NCBI GenBank assembly: GCA_020029455.1
Contig: JAIBJH010000129.1
Coordinates: 1-7,440 of the forward strand
Direction: 5' to 3'
DNA length: 7,440 nt
Source: Hyphomicrobiales bacterium
Lineage (GTDB): Bacteria; Pseudomonadota; Alphaproteobacteria; Rhizobiales; Aestuariivirgaceae
The notes under the pieces were generated by a model. That model was not told the DNA's origin and did not search any database. It saw only the letters and a program-made list of their open reading frames with translations. Positions 1 through 6,508 of the stretch are shown in pieces (position 1 is the stretch's first letter; every line of letters starts with the position of its first letter). Both the position numbers and the translations under genes were made by a program.

Positions 1-579
1 GCTCACCATCATGATGGCAAGAAACACGATGAGCGGCGCCACAAAGACCGCGTACCTGTGGCCCTCGATGTCGCCAACGAGGAAGCCATAGTAAAGCGGC
101 ACCATCGCCAGCGCCGCTCCAGCGGGCGCTGGAATGCCGGAAAAAAAGTTGCCGGCGAAGGCAGGCTTGTTCAGATCATCCAGGGCGACATTGAAGCGGG
201 CCAGCCTGAGAGCGCAGGCCACGGCAAACATGAGGCAGATGACCCAGCCGATGGGGCGGGTGGTGTTGAGGGCCCAGAAATAAAGTAGCAACGCCGGGGC
301 CACACCGAAGTTCACGAAGTCAGCCAGCGAATCAAGCTCGGCACCGAAGCGGGATGTGCCGCGCAGCATGCGCGCCAGCCTGCCGTCTATGGCATCGAGG
401 AAAATGGCGAGGATTACGGCCGCTGTGGCAATTTCAAATCGGCCCTCGAAGGCAAGCCGGATGGCGGTGATACCGCTGCACAGCGCAACCAACGTAATGA
501 GGTTCGGCAGAAGAAAACGGAGAGGAACGGCGCGGAAATTGCGCGGGGCGGTTTCCGGATTTTGGATTTCGTCGGCCAT
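1..579 (-). CDS. pssA: CDP-diacylglycerol--serine O-phosphatidyltransferase (PssA), 3' end outside window
   Basis: Integral-membrane enzyme that joins L-serine to CDP-diacylglycerol, giving phosphatidylserine and CMP, the committed step to phosphatidylethanolamine. I translated 193 residues from the ATG at 577-579; the frame is still open at base 1, so the C-terminus is missing (relatives are usually about 250-290 residues). The CDP-alcohol phosphatidyltransferase signature is complete and correctly spaced: D62, D65-G66, A69-R70, G79, D83 and D87, where the aspartates bind metal and catalyse transfer. Hydrophobic segments lie near residues 22-42, 48-62, 90-125 and 150-190. The start is 4 bases after the psd stop codon, and only a weak AGAG precedes it, which suggests one transcript and translational coupling to psd. 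The family is clear; assignment to serine rather than another alcohol acceptor rests mainly on the psd neighbour and overall similarity. Confidence 0.93.
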   Translation of the reverse strand, partial: MADEIQNPETAPRNFRAVPLRFLLPNLITLVALCSGITAIRLAFEGRFEIATAAVILAIFLDAIDGRLARMLRGTSRFGAELDSLADFVNFGVAPALLLYFWALNTTRPIGWVICLMFAVACALRLARFNVALDDLNKPAFAGNFFSGIPAPAGAALAMVPLYYGFLVGDIEGHRYAVFVAPLIVFLAIMMVS

Positions 580-583
580 CGCT

Positions 584-1288
584 CTATTCGCGACGCGAGG
601 GTTGGGCGGCGCCCTTGCGCTCAAGGTCAGCCAAAATAGTTTCGCCAGCAATGGAGCGCTGGCCCAAGGCGACGAGCGGAGCCACTTCTTCGGGAATATA
701 GACATCGACGCGGCTGCCAAAACGAATGAGGCCGAAACGCTGGCCAGCATGAAGCCTGTCGCCCTCGCCTACGAATTTCACGATGCGGCGCGCAACAAGC
801 CCTGCGATCTGGACAACGCCAATGGCGGGGCCTGCCTCGCTTTCGATGGTGAGGGCCTGGCGTTCATTGTCTTCGCTGGCCTTGTCGAGTTCGGCGTTAA
901 GGAAGGCGCCTGGAATATAGGCAAGCCGTGTTATACGGCCATCAAGCGGGCTGCGGTTGATGTGGACGTCGAAGACATTCATAAACACGGAAATGCGGGT
1001 GTGGCGCTCGCGCGGAAGGTCAAGTTCCGGCGGCGGGATGACGGAAGCGATGGAACTGACGACGCCATCGGCGGGTGAGACCACAAGCGAGCGGCCCAAT
1101 GGCGTTACCCGTTCGGGATCGCGGAAGAAATAGGCGCACCAGACAGTGAGGATCACGGCGACCCACGCCAAAGGCACCCACCTGATCCAGAAGAAGAACA
1201 GGGCAACGGCGGCAAAAATGGCGACAAAGCGCCAGCCTTCCCGATGGACGGGCACGAAGGAGGAAGTGATGCTGTCGATGATGGTCAT
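584..1288 (-). CDS. psd: Phosphatidylserine decarboxylase proenzyme (short, pyruvoyl-type)
   Basis: Decarboxylates phosphatidylserine to phosphatidylethanolamine at the inner membrane. The 234-residue product has the size of the short alphaproteobacterial Psd class. Residues about 21-55 are strongly hydrophobic and anchor it. The self-cleavage site is G191-S192 within a FGSRVDVYIP motif; in this family the serine becomes the pyruvoyl cofactor of the small alpha chain. The conserved SPADG (D74) and DVHINRSPLDG (H109) segments are likely to supply the Asp and His of the processing triad, by family analogy. The frame stays open upstream to 1528, but I chose the ATG at 1286-1288 because an AAGGGG Shine-Dalgarno lies 7 bases before it, and because the upstream translation looks non-coding (rich in Arg, Ser and Trp) and overlaps a hairpin. 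The next gene, pssA, follows after 4 bases; the two form a phospholipid operon. Confidence 0.95.
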   Translation of the reverse strand: MTIIDSITSSFVPVHREGWRFVAIFAAVALFFFWIRWVPLAWVAVILTVWCAYFFRDPERVTPLGRSLVVSPADGVVSSIASVIPPPELDLPRERHTRISVFMNVFDVHINRSPLDGRITRLAYIPGAFLNAELDKASEDNERQALTIESEAGPAIGVVQIAGLVARRIVKFVGEGDRLHAGQRFGLIRFGSRVDVYIPEEVAPLVALGQRSIAGETILADLERKGAAQPSRRE

Positions 1289-1295
1289 GGCGCAG

Positions 1296-1301
1296 CCCCT
1301 T
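1296..1301 (-). promoter_or_regulatory. Ribosome binding site deciding the psd start
   Basis: On the minus strand AAGGGG stands 7 bases before the ATG at 1288. It is the best Shine-Dalgarno match near any start in this open frame and supports the 234-residue Psd over a longer form starting at 1528. Confidence 0.7.
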
Positions 1302-1314
1302 AGCGCATTCCAAC

Positions 1315-1357
1315 GAAAATGAAAATCGCGGGAGCGGACCCCACTCCGCCCCCGCGA
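1315..1357 (-). terminator. Terminator-like hairpin with U-tract in the psd leader
   Basis: Two 13-base arms (1326-1338 and 1345-1357) flank a 6-base loop. Ten of the pairs are G-C. The only imperfection, positions 1333/1350, is an A-C mismatch on the plus strand but a G-U wobble in minus-strand RNA, so the stem is continuous only for minus-strand transcripts. On that strand the stem is followed at once by TTTTCATTTTC, a fair U-tract. This is the form of an intrinsic terminator. It sits about 300 bases after the ABC exporter stop and ends only about 27 bases before the psd start, leaving almost no room for a separate psd promoter downstream. It may therefore be a partial terminator or attenuator between the exporter and psd, or the end of a small RNA. 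Function is inferred from structure alone. Confidence 0.6.
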
Positions 1358-1654
1358 CTTCAGCTCCAACCAGGGAGGACCGGCTGGACTATATCTGTTG
1401 CTTAGATGGCGCGCGCTCCTCGCTCCTATTTGACCCACATCCCCGAATTGGTGGGCGCTGCTTCTTCTTTTGGGGAAGCTAGCTGCCCAGTTTGACCCTC
1501 CACGTGTTCCGTGGCGTTGGGGGCACATTGCGCCTTGCGGCCGTAAACAATGGTGAATTGCCGCGTATTTGAATCAAGTTTTCTGCAAATTTGGCCGATT
1601 TCCAGAAGCCAACGTTAATGGCTGACTGCCGCACAGGCTTTCAGAAAAGTTGAT

Positions 1655-3550
1655 TCACTCTTCGTTGACCAGGGCCGTTTCCGGATCGGCAATCTTTGCT
1701 GGGGGCGAGCCGATTTTCGCCAACTTCTTGCGAGCCTCTTCGGCCTCACGCTGGCGATTCCACATGCCGGCGTAGAGACCGGCTTTTTTCTTCAGGAGTT
1801 GAGCATGGGTGCCGCGTTCGGCAATGCGTCCCTTGTCAAGCACGATGATCTCATCGGCATCGACGATGGTCGAAAGCCTGTGGGCGATAACCAGCGTTGT
1901 GCGGTTCTTCGAGACTTGCCGCAGCGCCTTCTGGATTTCCTGTTCAGTGAGGCTGTCGAGCGCAGAGGTTGCCTCATCAAGAATGAGAATGGGTGGGCCC
2001 TTGAGGATGGTGCGGGCGATGGAGACGCGCTGCTTTTCGCCACCCGAGAGCTTGAGGCCGCGTTCGCCGACGAGCGCTTCATACTGCTTCGGCAGTTTCA
2101 TGACGAAGCTATGGATCTGCGCCATGCGAGCAGCTTGTTCCACTTCTTCATCAGAGGCGTCGGGTCGACCATAGCGGACGTTGTAACGCACCGTGTCGTT
2201 GAAGAGCACGGTATCCTGCGGCACCATGCCGATAGCACCGCGCAGCGACTGCTGGCCTACATCAGAAATGTTCTGACCATCGATCAGGATGCGGCCTGCA
2301 GTTAAATCATAGAAGCGGAACAGCAACCTTGAAATGGTGGACTTCCCCGCGCCCGAGGGCCCAACGATGGCAACAGTTTTTCCGGCCGGAATTTCAAAGC
2401 TGATGTTCTTGAGGATGGGCCGCTCGCGATCGTAGGAAAAGTCCACCTTCTCAAAGACGATATGGCCCTTGCCCGGCTTGAAATCGGGAGCACCCGGCTT
2501 GTCCTTGATGTCGGGCGCCTGGGCCAAAACGTCAAGCATGCCATCCACATCCATCAGTCCCTGCTTGATCTCGCGGTAAGAGGAGCCGATGAAGTTGAGC
2601 GGCATGTAAAGCTGAATCATCAGCGCGTTGGCCATGACAAAATCGCCGATGGTGCTGGTGCCGTTGCGGATTGCCATGGCGGTCAGCACCATGATGGCAG
2701 TGAGGCCGATGGAATAGATGATCGCCTGGCCGGAGTTCAGCACCGCTAGCGATATCCAAGTCTTGATGGAGGCCTTCTCATAAACGGCCATGGATTGATC
2801 GTAGCGTGTTGCTTCGTGGCGTTCGTTGCCGAAATATTTTACCGTTTCGAAATTGAGCAAACTGTCGATGGCCTTGCCGCCGGCATCCGTGTCGGCCTCG
2901 TTCATGATGCGCCTGATACTCATGCGCCATTCGGTAGCCAAATAGGTGAAGCCCACATAGGCGATGATGGTGATGAGCACGATCACCGAATAGATCCAGC
3001 CGAAGCTCACGGCGAGCAGTACGCAGACGAGGAGGATTTCGAAGGCGGTCGGCACAGTGTTGAAGAGAGCAAAGCGCAGAACGGAATCTACGCCATTGAT
3101 GCCGCGCGACATGATGCGGCTCAAGGCGCCGGTGCGGCGCTCCAAGTGAAACTTGAGAGACAGGCCGTGGAGATGCTCGAAGGTTTCTGTCGCCATCTGG
3201 CGCACGGCGCGCTGGCCCACCTTGGCGAAGATGGCATCACGCAGCTGTGCAAAGACCACCATGAATATGCGGCCCGTGCCGTAGGCCAACACCATTGCGA
3301 GCGCCACGGTGATGGCGATGGCCGCCGGATTGTCGGTGGGCACCAACGCATTGGTAGCGTATTTGAAGGCGTAGGGCGTGAAAACGGTGACGACTTTCGA
3401 GAGGATCAAAAGCAGCAGCGCCACGACTACACGGAGCTTCAGGTCCGTCCGGCCAGTGGGCCACATGTAAGGCGTGAGGCCCCGCATGGTTTCCCACTGG
3501 CTGCGCTCCGTCTTCTGGGAGGCAGCTGCCGTTGCCGTCAATGATCGCAC
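1655..3550 (-). CDS. Atm1-type ABC exporter (fused membrane and ATPase domains)
   Basis: A 631-residue half-transporter that would work as a homodimer in the inner membrane. The membrane domain covers about residues 40-330 with six predicted helices; the ATPase domain covers about 363-600: Walker A GPSGAGKST (397-405), Q-loop Q445, signature LSGGEKQR (501-508), Walker B ILILD with catalytic E526, D-loop SALD and switch H557. The membrane part matches the Atm1/ABCB7/HMT1 group: FGNE after the coupling region, LNSGQ at 271-275 and YREIKQGLMDVD at 325-336. R209, R213, N272 and Q275 have the same mutual spacing as the glutathione-contacting residues I recall from Novosphingobium Atm1 (R206, R210, N269, Q272), so a glutathione-linked substrate (metal, polysulfide or glutathione conjugate) is likely. 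Start is a GTG directly after the preceding gene's TAA, with AAGG 8 bases upstream; TTG at codon 4 and ATG at codon 22 are alternatives. Exact substrate unknown. Confidence 0.93.
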   Translation of the reverse strand: MRSLTATAAASQKTERSQWETMRGLTPYMWPTGRTDLKLRVVVALLLLILSKVVTVFTPYAFKYATNALVPTDNPAAIAITVALAMVLAYGTGRIFMVVFAQLRDAIFAKVGQRAVRQMATETFEHLHGLSLKFHLERRTGALSRIMSRGINGVDSVLRFALFNTVPTAFEILLVCVLLAVSFGWIYSVIVLITIIAYVGFTYLATEWRMSIRRIMNEADTDAGGKAIDSLLNFETVKYFGNERHEATRYDQSMAVYEKASIKTWISLAVLNSGQAIIYSIGLTAIMVLTAMAIRNGTSTIGDFVMANALMIQLYMPLNFIGSSYREIKQGLMDVDGMLDVLAQAPDIKDKPGAPDFKPGKGHIVFEKVDFSYDRERPILKNISFEIPAGKTVAIVGPSGAGKSTISRLLFRFYDLTAGRILIDGQNISDVGQQSLRGAIGMVPQDTVLFNDTVRYNVRYGRPDASDEEVEQAARMAQIHSFVMKLPKQYEALVGERGLKLSGGEKQRVSIARTILKGPPILILDEATSALDSLTEQEIQKALRQVSKNRTTLVIAHRLSTIVDADEIIVLDKGRIAERGTHAQLLKKKAGLYAGMWNRQREAEEARKKLAKIGSPPAKIADPETALVNEE

Positions 3551-4768
3551 TTAGTTTGCCTTGACGTTCGGCGCGGCGAGGATCTGGCCAGGATAGATGC
3601 GGTTCGGATTGCGCAACTGGTCGCGGTTGGCTTCATAGATCACGGTATAGAGCCTGCCCTTGCCGTAAATTTGACGGGAGAGGCGCCAAAGATTGTGGCC
3701 GGGCTGGATTACAATACGCTCCGGCACAATGATCTCGGCGGCGGCCATCCTTGTGCCCGGCTTCTGCGGCGCTTCTGTAGGTTTTGCCATGGGTTGCACT
3801 GGTTGCGCCTGGGCCGCAATGGCGACCTCCTCCTTCTCGCGGAAGAAGGGAAGCTCGATGCGGCTTACCACTTTGCCGCCCACATCCAGCTGGTCGGCGC
3901 GCAGCACATGCTCCCCGGGCGCAACAGTGGCGCCGCCGGTGTATTGCCATTCGCCCTGCTCCCCGGCCGTGGCCTCTCCTGCCAGCACATTGTCAACATA
4001 GAAGCGTACGGCCGAACCCGGCTTGGCGCGGCCCGAGAAGACAATGTTGCCGGCGGAATCATATTCAACGACGTTGAGCTGAACCTCGTCAGGCGGAGCG
4101 CCCTCAGCAGGAGCGGGCACCTGCGTGACCTTCGTTGGTGCGGAAGGCTCAACCTTGGCGACCAGCGCCGGAGCATCTTCCTTAACCGCCACAACGACAC
4201 TGCCTTCGGATTGCGTAGTCTTGCCATCTTTGGTCATTTCCAAGGTCAGCATCCCTGTGCCCTTGGACAGCGGTTTTTCCGGCACAATGGCAAAGGCGCC
4301 ATCGGCATTGGCGGTAGCGCTACCCACTACCTCGCCATTGAACTTCACGGCAACTTGCGCGCCAGGTGCGGCCCGGCCAGCGATCACGGCATCGCCGGTT
4401 TTCTCGACGCGCACCATGTCAAAGGCAGGAAGGACTTCCTTGGGTGGCGGGCCTGCCTCGGGTTCCGCAACAGGCGCTGCAGGTGCTGTAGGTTCTGGGG
4501 CCTTGGCTGCAGGAGGTATTGCCACTGCCACTTGGGTTTCGGGCTGCTTGGGCTGTTCGGCCGTCTGTTCCTCAACCTTCGGCACTGCAGGAACCTCACT
4601 GGCCTGAACTGGTGCCGAGGCTGGAGCCTGTGCGGGGGCCTGTGGCGCGGCTGCTGTTGTGGTTTGTGATTGGGGCTTGTTCCCAGAATAGTAAAGCAGG
4701 CCCCCCAAGACAGCGAGCGCCGCCACGGCTACGCCTGAAAAAGCGATCCACTGGTTCCTGTTCATCAT
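3551..4768 (-). CDS. Membrane-anchored LysM protein with two Ig-like repeats
   Basis: A 405-residue envelope protein without any recognisable catalytic domain. Residues 8-28 form one hydrophobic segment after a short charged start, giving either a signal anchor or an uncleaved leader; the rest would lie in the periplasm. Residues 31-110 are a Pro/Ala/Glu/Gln-rich linker. Two beta-rich repeats follow (about 113-196 and 229-310), sharing an xGRAxPGAxV-type motif (GRAAPGAQVAV and GRAKPGSAVRF), typical of bacterial Ig-like folds. After another Pro/Ala linker, residues 351-400 are a LysM domain (PGHNLWRLSRQIYG ... IYPGQIL), which binds peptidoglycan N-acetylglucosamine. Two ATGs stand in tandem (4766-4768 and 4763-4765); the first is used here, and the nearest purine-rich stretch is GAGAGGCGGA. 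The stop abuts the exporter's GTG, so the two genes are surely cotranscribed. A structural or scaffolding role at the cell wall is inference. Confidence 0.88.
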   Translation of the reverse strand: MMNRNQWIAFSGVAVAALAVLGGLLYYSGNKPQSQTTTAAAPQAPAQAPASAPVQASEVPAVPKVEEQTAEQPKQPETQVAVAIPPAAKAPEPTAPAAPVAEPEAGPPPKEVLPAFDMVRVEKTGDAVIAGRAAPGAQVAVKFNGEVVGSATANADGAFAIVPEKPLSKGTGMLTLEMTKDGKTTQSEGSVVVAVKEDAPALVAKVEPSAPTKVTQVPAPAEGAPPDEVQLNVVEYDSAGNIVFSGRAKPGSAVRFYVDNVLAGEATAGEQGEWQYTGGATVAPGEHVLRADQLDVGGKVVSRIELPFFREKEEVAIAAQAQPVQPMAKPTEAPQKPGTRMAAAEIIVPERIVIQPGHNLWRLSRQIYGKGRLYTVIYEANRDQLRNPNRIYPGQILAAPNVKAN

Positions 4769-4813
4769 GAAACTATCCGCCTCTCGCCCCGGCCCTTGGG
4801 GGCGCCAATCTTA

Positions 4814-4827
4814 TGCCTAGATAGGCA
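4814..4827. promoter_or_regulatory. Inverted repeat in the divergent LysM/LOG promoter region
   Basis: TGCCTA and TAGGCA form 6-bp arms with a 2-base spacer, in the 118-base gap between the divergently transcribed LysM gene (start 4768) and the LOG gene (start 4887). Both promoters must lie in this gap, so the dyad is placed where an operator could act on either. I could not settle -35 and -10 boxes on either strand. A 14-base dyad can occur by chance, and no regulator can be named. Confidence 0.3.
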
Positions 4828-4875
4828 CACTTACCGCGCTTAATAGGGTTTCGGACGGACGAATGCAAAGATTCG

Positions 4876-4880
4876 AAGGA
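4876..4880 (+). promoter_or_regulatory. Ribosome binding site deciding the LOG gene start
   Basis: AAGGA lies 6 bases before the ATG at 4887. The upstream in-frame ATG at 4863 has only GGACGGACGA before it, a weaker match, so the second ATG is preferred. Confidence 0.6.
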
Positions 4881-4886
4881 ACTGGA

Positions 4887-5489
4887 ATGAAAGTCCCCGA
4901 CCATAGACTTTGTGTGTATTGCGGGTCTTCGGATGGCCGGAACCCCGATTATGCCGCGACAGCGCGGACGCTTGGGGCCGCCATGGCGAAGGCAGGCATC
5001 GGGCTTGTCTATGGCGGCGGCAGCATTGGCCTCATGGGCGAGGTGGCGCGTGCCGTGCTGGCCGGTGGCGGTCATGTCACCGGTATCATCCCGGAATTCC
5101 TCGTCAGCAGGGAGCGGATGCTGGACGAGGTCCATGAGCTTATTGTCACGCGCAACATGCATGAACGGAAGATGGCGATGTTCGAGCGCGCCACCGGCTT
5201 TGTGGCGCTACCCGGCGGGCTCGGCACGCTGGAGGAATTGGCCGAAATCGTCACCTGGGCGCAGCTCAAGCAGCACGCGAGGCCCATTATTCTCTGCAAT
5301 GCGGAAGGTTTCTGGGACGGGCTCCTCGAGCTTATCACGCATATGCGCGAGGAAGGTTTCATTCGCAGGGAGTTAGAAGTGGCGCTTGATGTGGCGAAAG
5401 GTGCGGACGCCGTGATCCCTGCCTATTTGGACCGGCGCGAGAAGACCCGTGATGTAGCGCCGGTCGATGTGATCAAGGATCGGATGTAG
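4887..5489 (+). CDS. LOG-family nucleoside 5'-monophosphate phosphoribohydrolase
   Basis: A 200-residue protein of the LOG (Lonely Guy, TIGR00730-type) family, which hydrolyses cytokinin riboside 5'-monophosphates, and in many bacteria AMP-like nucleotides, to a free base and ribose 5-phosphate. The Rossmann-like start is intact: VYCGSSDG, then VYGGGSIGLMG, then GIIPEFL. The active-site pieces are present: the MHERK arginine-lysine pair (R94, K95 by this start) and PGGLGTLEE (109-117), whose glutamates act in catalysis; family members are often misnamed lysine decarboxylases. Length is normal for the family. An ATG at 4863 would add 8 residues; 4887 is chosen for its Shine-Dalgarno. It is the only plus-strand gene in the window, divergent from the LysM gene, and its TAG is immediately followed by the convergent rarD-like stop. 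Whether it makes true cytokinins or salvages nucleotides cannot be read from the sequence. Confidence 0.93.
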   Translation: MKVPDHRLCVYCGSSDGRNPDYAATARTLGAAMAKAGIGLVYGGGSIGLMGEVARAVLAGGGHVTGIIPEFLVSRERMLDEVHELIVTRNMHERKMAMFERATGFVALPGGLGTLEELAEIVTWAQLKQHARPIILCNAEGFWDGLLELITHMREEGFIRRELEVALDVAKGADAVIPAYLDRREKTRDVAPVDVIKDRM

Positions 5490-6425
5490 CTATTCGGCGG
5501 GAACCAGGCTTTCGTCTTCCACCGTGCGGCGGCGGTCGCGCTCCTCGCGGATCGTCGAATAGGAGTAGATGGCAAGCGCAATCCAAATCAGCGCGAAGGA
5601 GAGGATTTTCCAGAAGCCCGTGGGCTCACCGAACATGAAGACGGCGGTGAGGAAAACGAGAGATGGCGAGATGTATTGCAGGAGGCCTGCCGTCGAATAG
5701 CGAATGCGCTTCAGCGAGGCAGTGAAGAAAACGAGCGCGCCCGTAGTCATGAGGCCGCAGCCCATCAGCATCAGCGTGTTGAAGGGTGTCGAACCGAACA
5801 GCGCAGTGCCCTGACTGAACAGGTAATATTCATAGGCAACGAGCGGCAGCGCGGAGAGCATGACCTCCACCATGAAGCCTTGCGTCGGGCCAACATGAAT
5901 CATCTTGCGCAGGAGCCCATAGAGGCAGAAGGAGCCGCCGAGCATCAGCCCCAGCCAGGGAAATACGCCGGTGCCCAGGGTCTGGATGATGACGGCGACC
6001 ACCGCTAGAGCGATCGCTACCAGCTGAAAGCGGTTAAAGCGCTCACCAAGGAAGAGATAGCCCGCAACCACATTCAAGAGCGGATTGATGTAGTAGCCGA
6101 GGCTCGATTCCATGGTGCGGCCCACCTCGATGGACCAGACATAGAAGCCCCAGTTGAAAACAATGATGAAGCTACAGAGCGCGAGGATGGCAAGCTGTCT
6201 CGGGTTGCGGAAGATCTTCCAGACATCGCCCCATTGGCCAAGCCACCAGATAATGAGGGCGGCGACTGGGAGCGACCAGAGTCCGCGATTGACGGCGATC
6301 TCACCCGCCCAGATGTGGCGGATCAGTCCGAAGTATGGCGCCATCACGCCCCAGATGAGATGGGCGATCACGGCATAAAGCACGCCCTTATGAGGCTCGC
6401 TGAGGCCCTGGACTTTGGCAATCAT
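5490..6425 (-). CDS. rarD: RarD-like EamA-family transporter
   Basis: A 311-residue inner-membrane protein of the drug/metabolite transporter superfamily with about ten hydrophobic helices in two EamA repeats. The first repeat contains the RarD hallmark at residues 106-130 (ESSLGYYINPLLN ... FLGERF), the second its counterpart at 244-267 (STAGLLQYISPSL ... FGE). The beginning (HKGVLYAVIAHLIWGVMAPYF) also aligns with E. coli RarD as I remember it. The tail after residue 292 is charged and would be cytoplasmic. RarD proteins were first named for chloramphenicol sensitivity, but the natural substrate is unsettled. The ATG at 6423-6425 is the only sensible start by alignment, although no good Shine-Dalgarno precedes it. 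The gene follows the citramalate synthase gene on the same strand after 204 bases that hold a repeat element, so it probably has its own promoter. Confidence 0.92.
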   Translation of the reverse strand: MIAKVQGLSEPHKGVLYAVIAHLIWGVMAPYFGLIRHIWAGEIAVNRGLWSLPVAALIIWWLGQWGDVWKIFRNPRQLAILALCSFIIVFNWGFYVWSIEVGRTMESSLGYYINPLLNVVAGYLFLGERFNRFQLVAIALAVVAVIIQTLGTGVFPWLGLMLGGSFCLYGLLRKMIHVGPTQGFMVEVMLSALPLVAYEYYLFSQGTALFGSTPFNTLMLMGCGLMTTGALVFFTASLKRIRYSTAGLLQYISPSLVFLTAVFMFGEPTGFWKILSFALIWIALAIYSYSTIREERDRRRTVEDESLVPAE

Positions 6426-6488
6426 GGGCGCGCTTTAGGCGTGGCTTGCTATGCCCGCCAGCGTTGATCCGGCATGAGCGCATGATCG

Positions 6489-6502
6489 GGGTGCATGCAC
6501 CC
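6489..6502. repeat. Perfect 14-bp palindrome upstream of rarD
   Basis: GGGTGCATGCACCC is a perfect palindrome with no spacer, about 64 bases before the rarD-like start. Just beside it, GCATGA occurs twice (6472-6477 and 6480-6485), so the core GCATG is seen three times in 27 bases. It may be an operator for the rarD-like gene or the edge of the neighbouring repeat element, which begins 6 bases further on. Confidence 0.5.
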
Positions 6503-6508
6503 ACTTCT

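Larger units (their letters stand above)
1289..1654 (-). other. Gene-free leader between ABC exporter and psd; possible structured RNA
   Basis: This 366-base stretch has no convincing gene. Read on the minus strand it holds several small inverted repeats before the terminator-like hairpin: a 5-bp stem with AGCCA/TGGCT arms near 1609-1625, a perfect CCACG/CGTGG hairpin with a 5-base loop at 1500-1514, the 8-bp palindrome AGCTAGCT near 1478-1485, and CCCAC/GTGGG arms enclosing a 12-base loop at about 1434-1455. A tandem 7-base repeat (CGCTCCT twice on the plus strand, 1414-1427) also lies here; its minus-strand copies could pair with one arm of the 1326-1357 stem. I could not identify a clear promoter, a tRNA, tmRNA, SRP RNA or RNase P signature, or a Rfam class I can name. 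It may be a long 5' leader of psd or a small RNA. Confidence 0.4.

Noticed and set aside
356..1078. Open frame of 240 codons on the plus strand across pssA and psd
   Set aside because: Covers two well-supported genes on the other strand and contains no recognisable motif.
1478..1485. AGCTAGCT palindrome as a separate operator
   Set aside because: Eight bases is too short to stand alone; noted only as part of the structured leader.
1300..1600. tmRNA, SRP RNA, 6S RNA or RNase P RNA in the psd leader
   Set aside because: I looked for the tag-peptide frame, the GGAAGCAGCC SRP loop, and the conserved RNase P core and found none; 6S cannot be excluded by eye but nothing positive supports it.
2795..3544. 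Open frame of 249 codons on the plus strand opposite the ABC exporter membrane domain
   Set aside because: Antisense to strongly conserved exporter sequence; composition rich in His, Glu and Asp without domain features. Openness is a by-product of GC-rich codon use.
3671..4669. Long open frame of 332 codons on the plus strand opposite the LysM gene
   Set aside because: It lies antisense to a gene with clear LysM and Ig-like domains; its translation is Cys/Arg/Leu/His-rich without known motifs, as expected from the reverse of Pro/Ala-rich codons.
4773..5162. Open frame of 129 codons on the minus strand over the start of the LOG gene
   Set aside because: Antisense to conserved LOG motifs and running through the divergent promoter region; no motif and no supported start.
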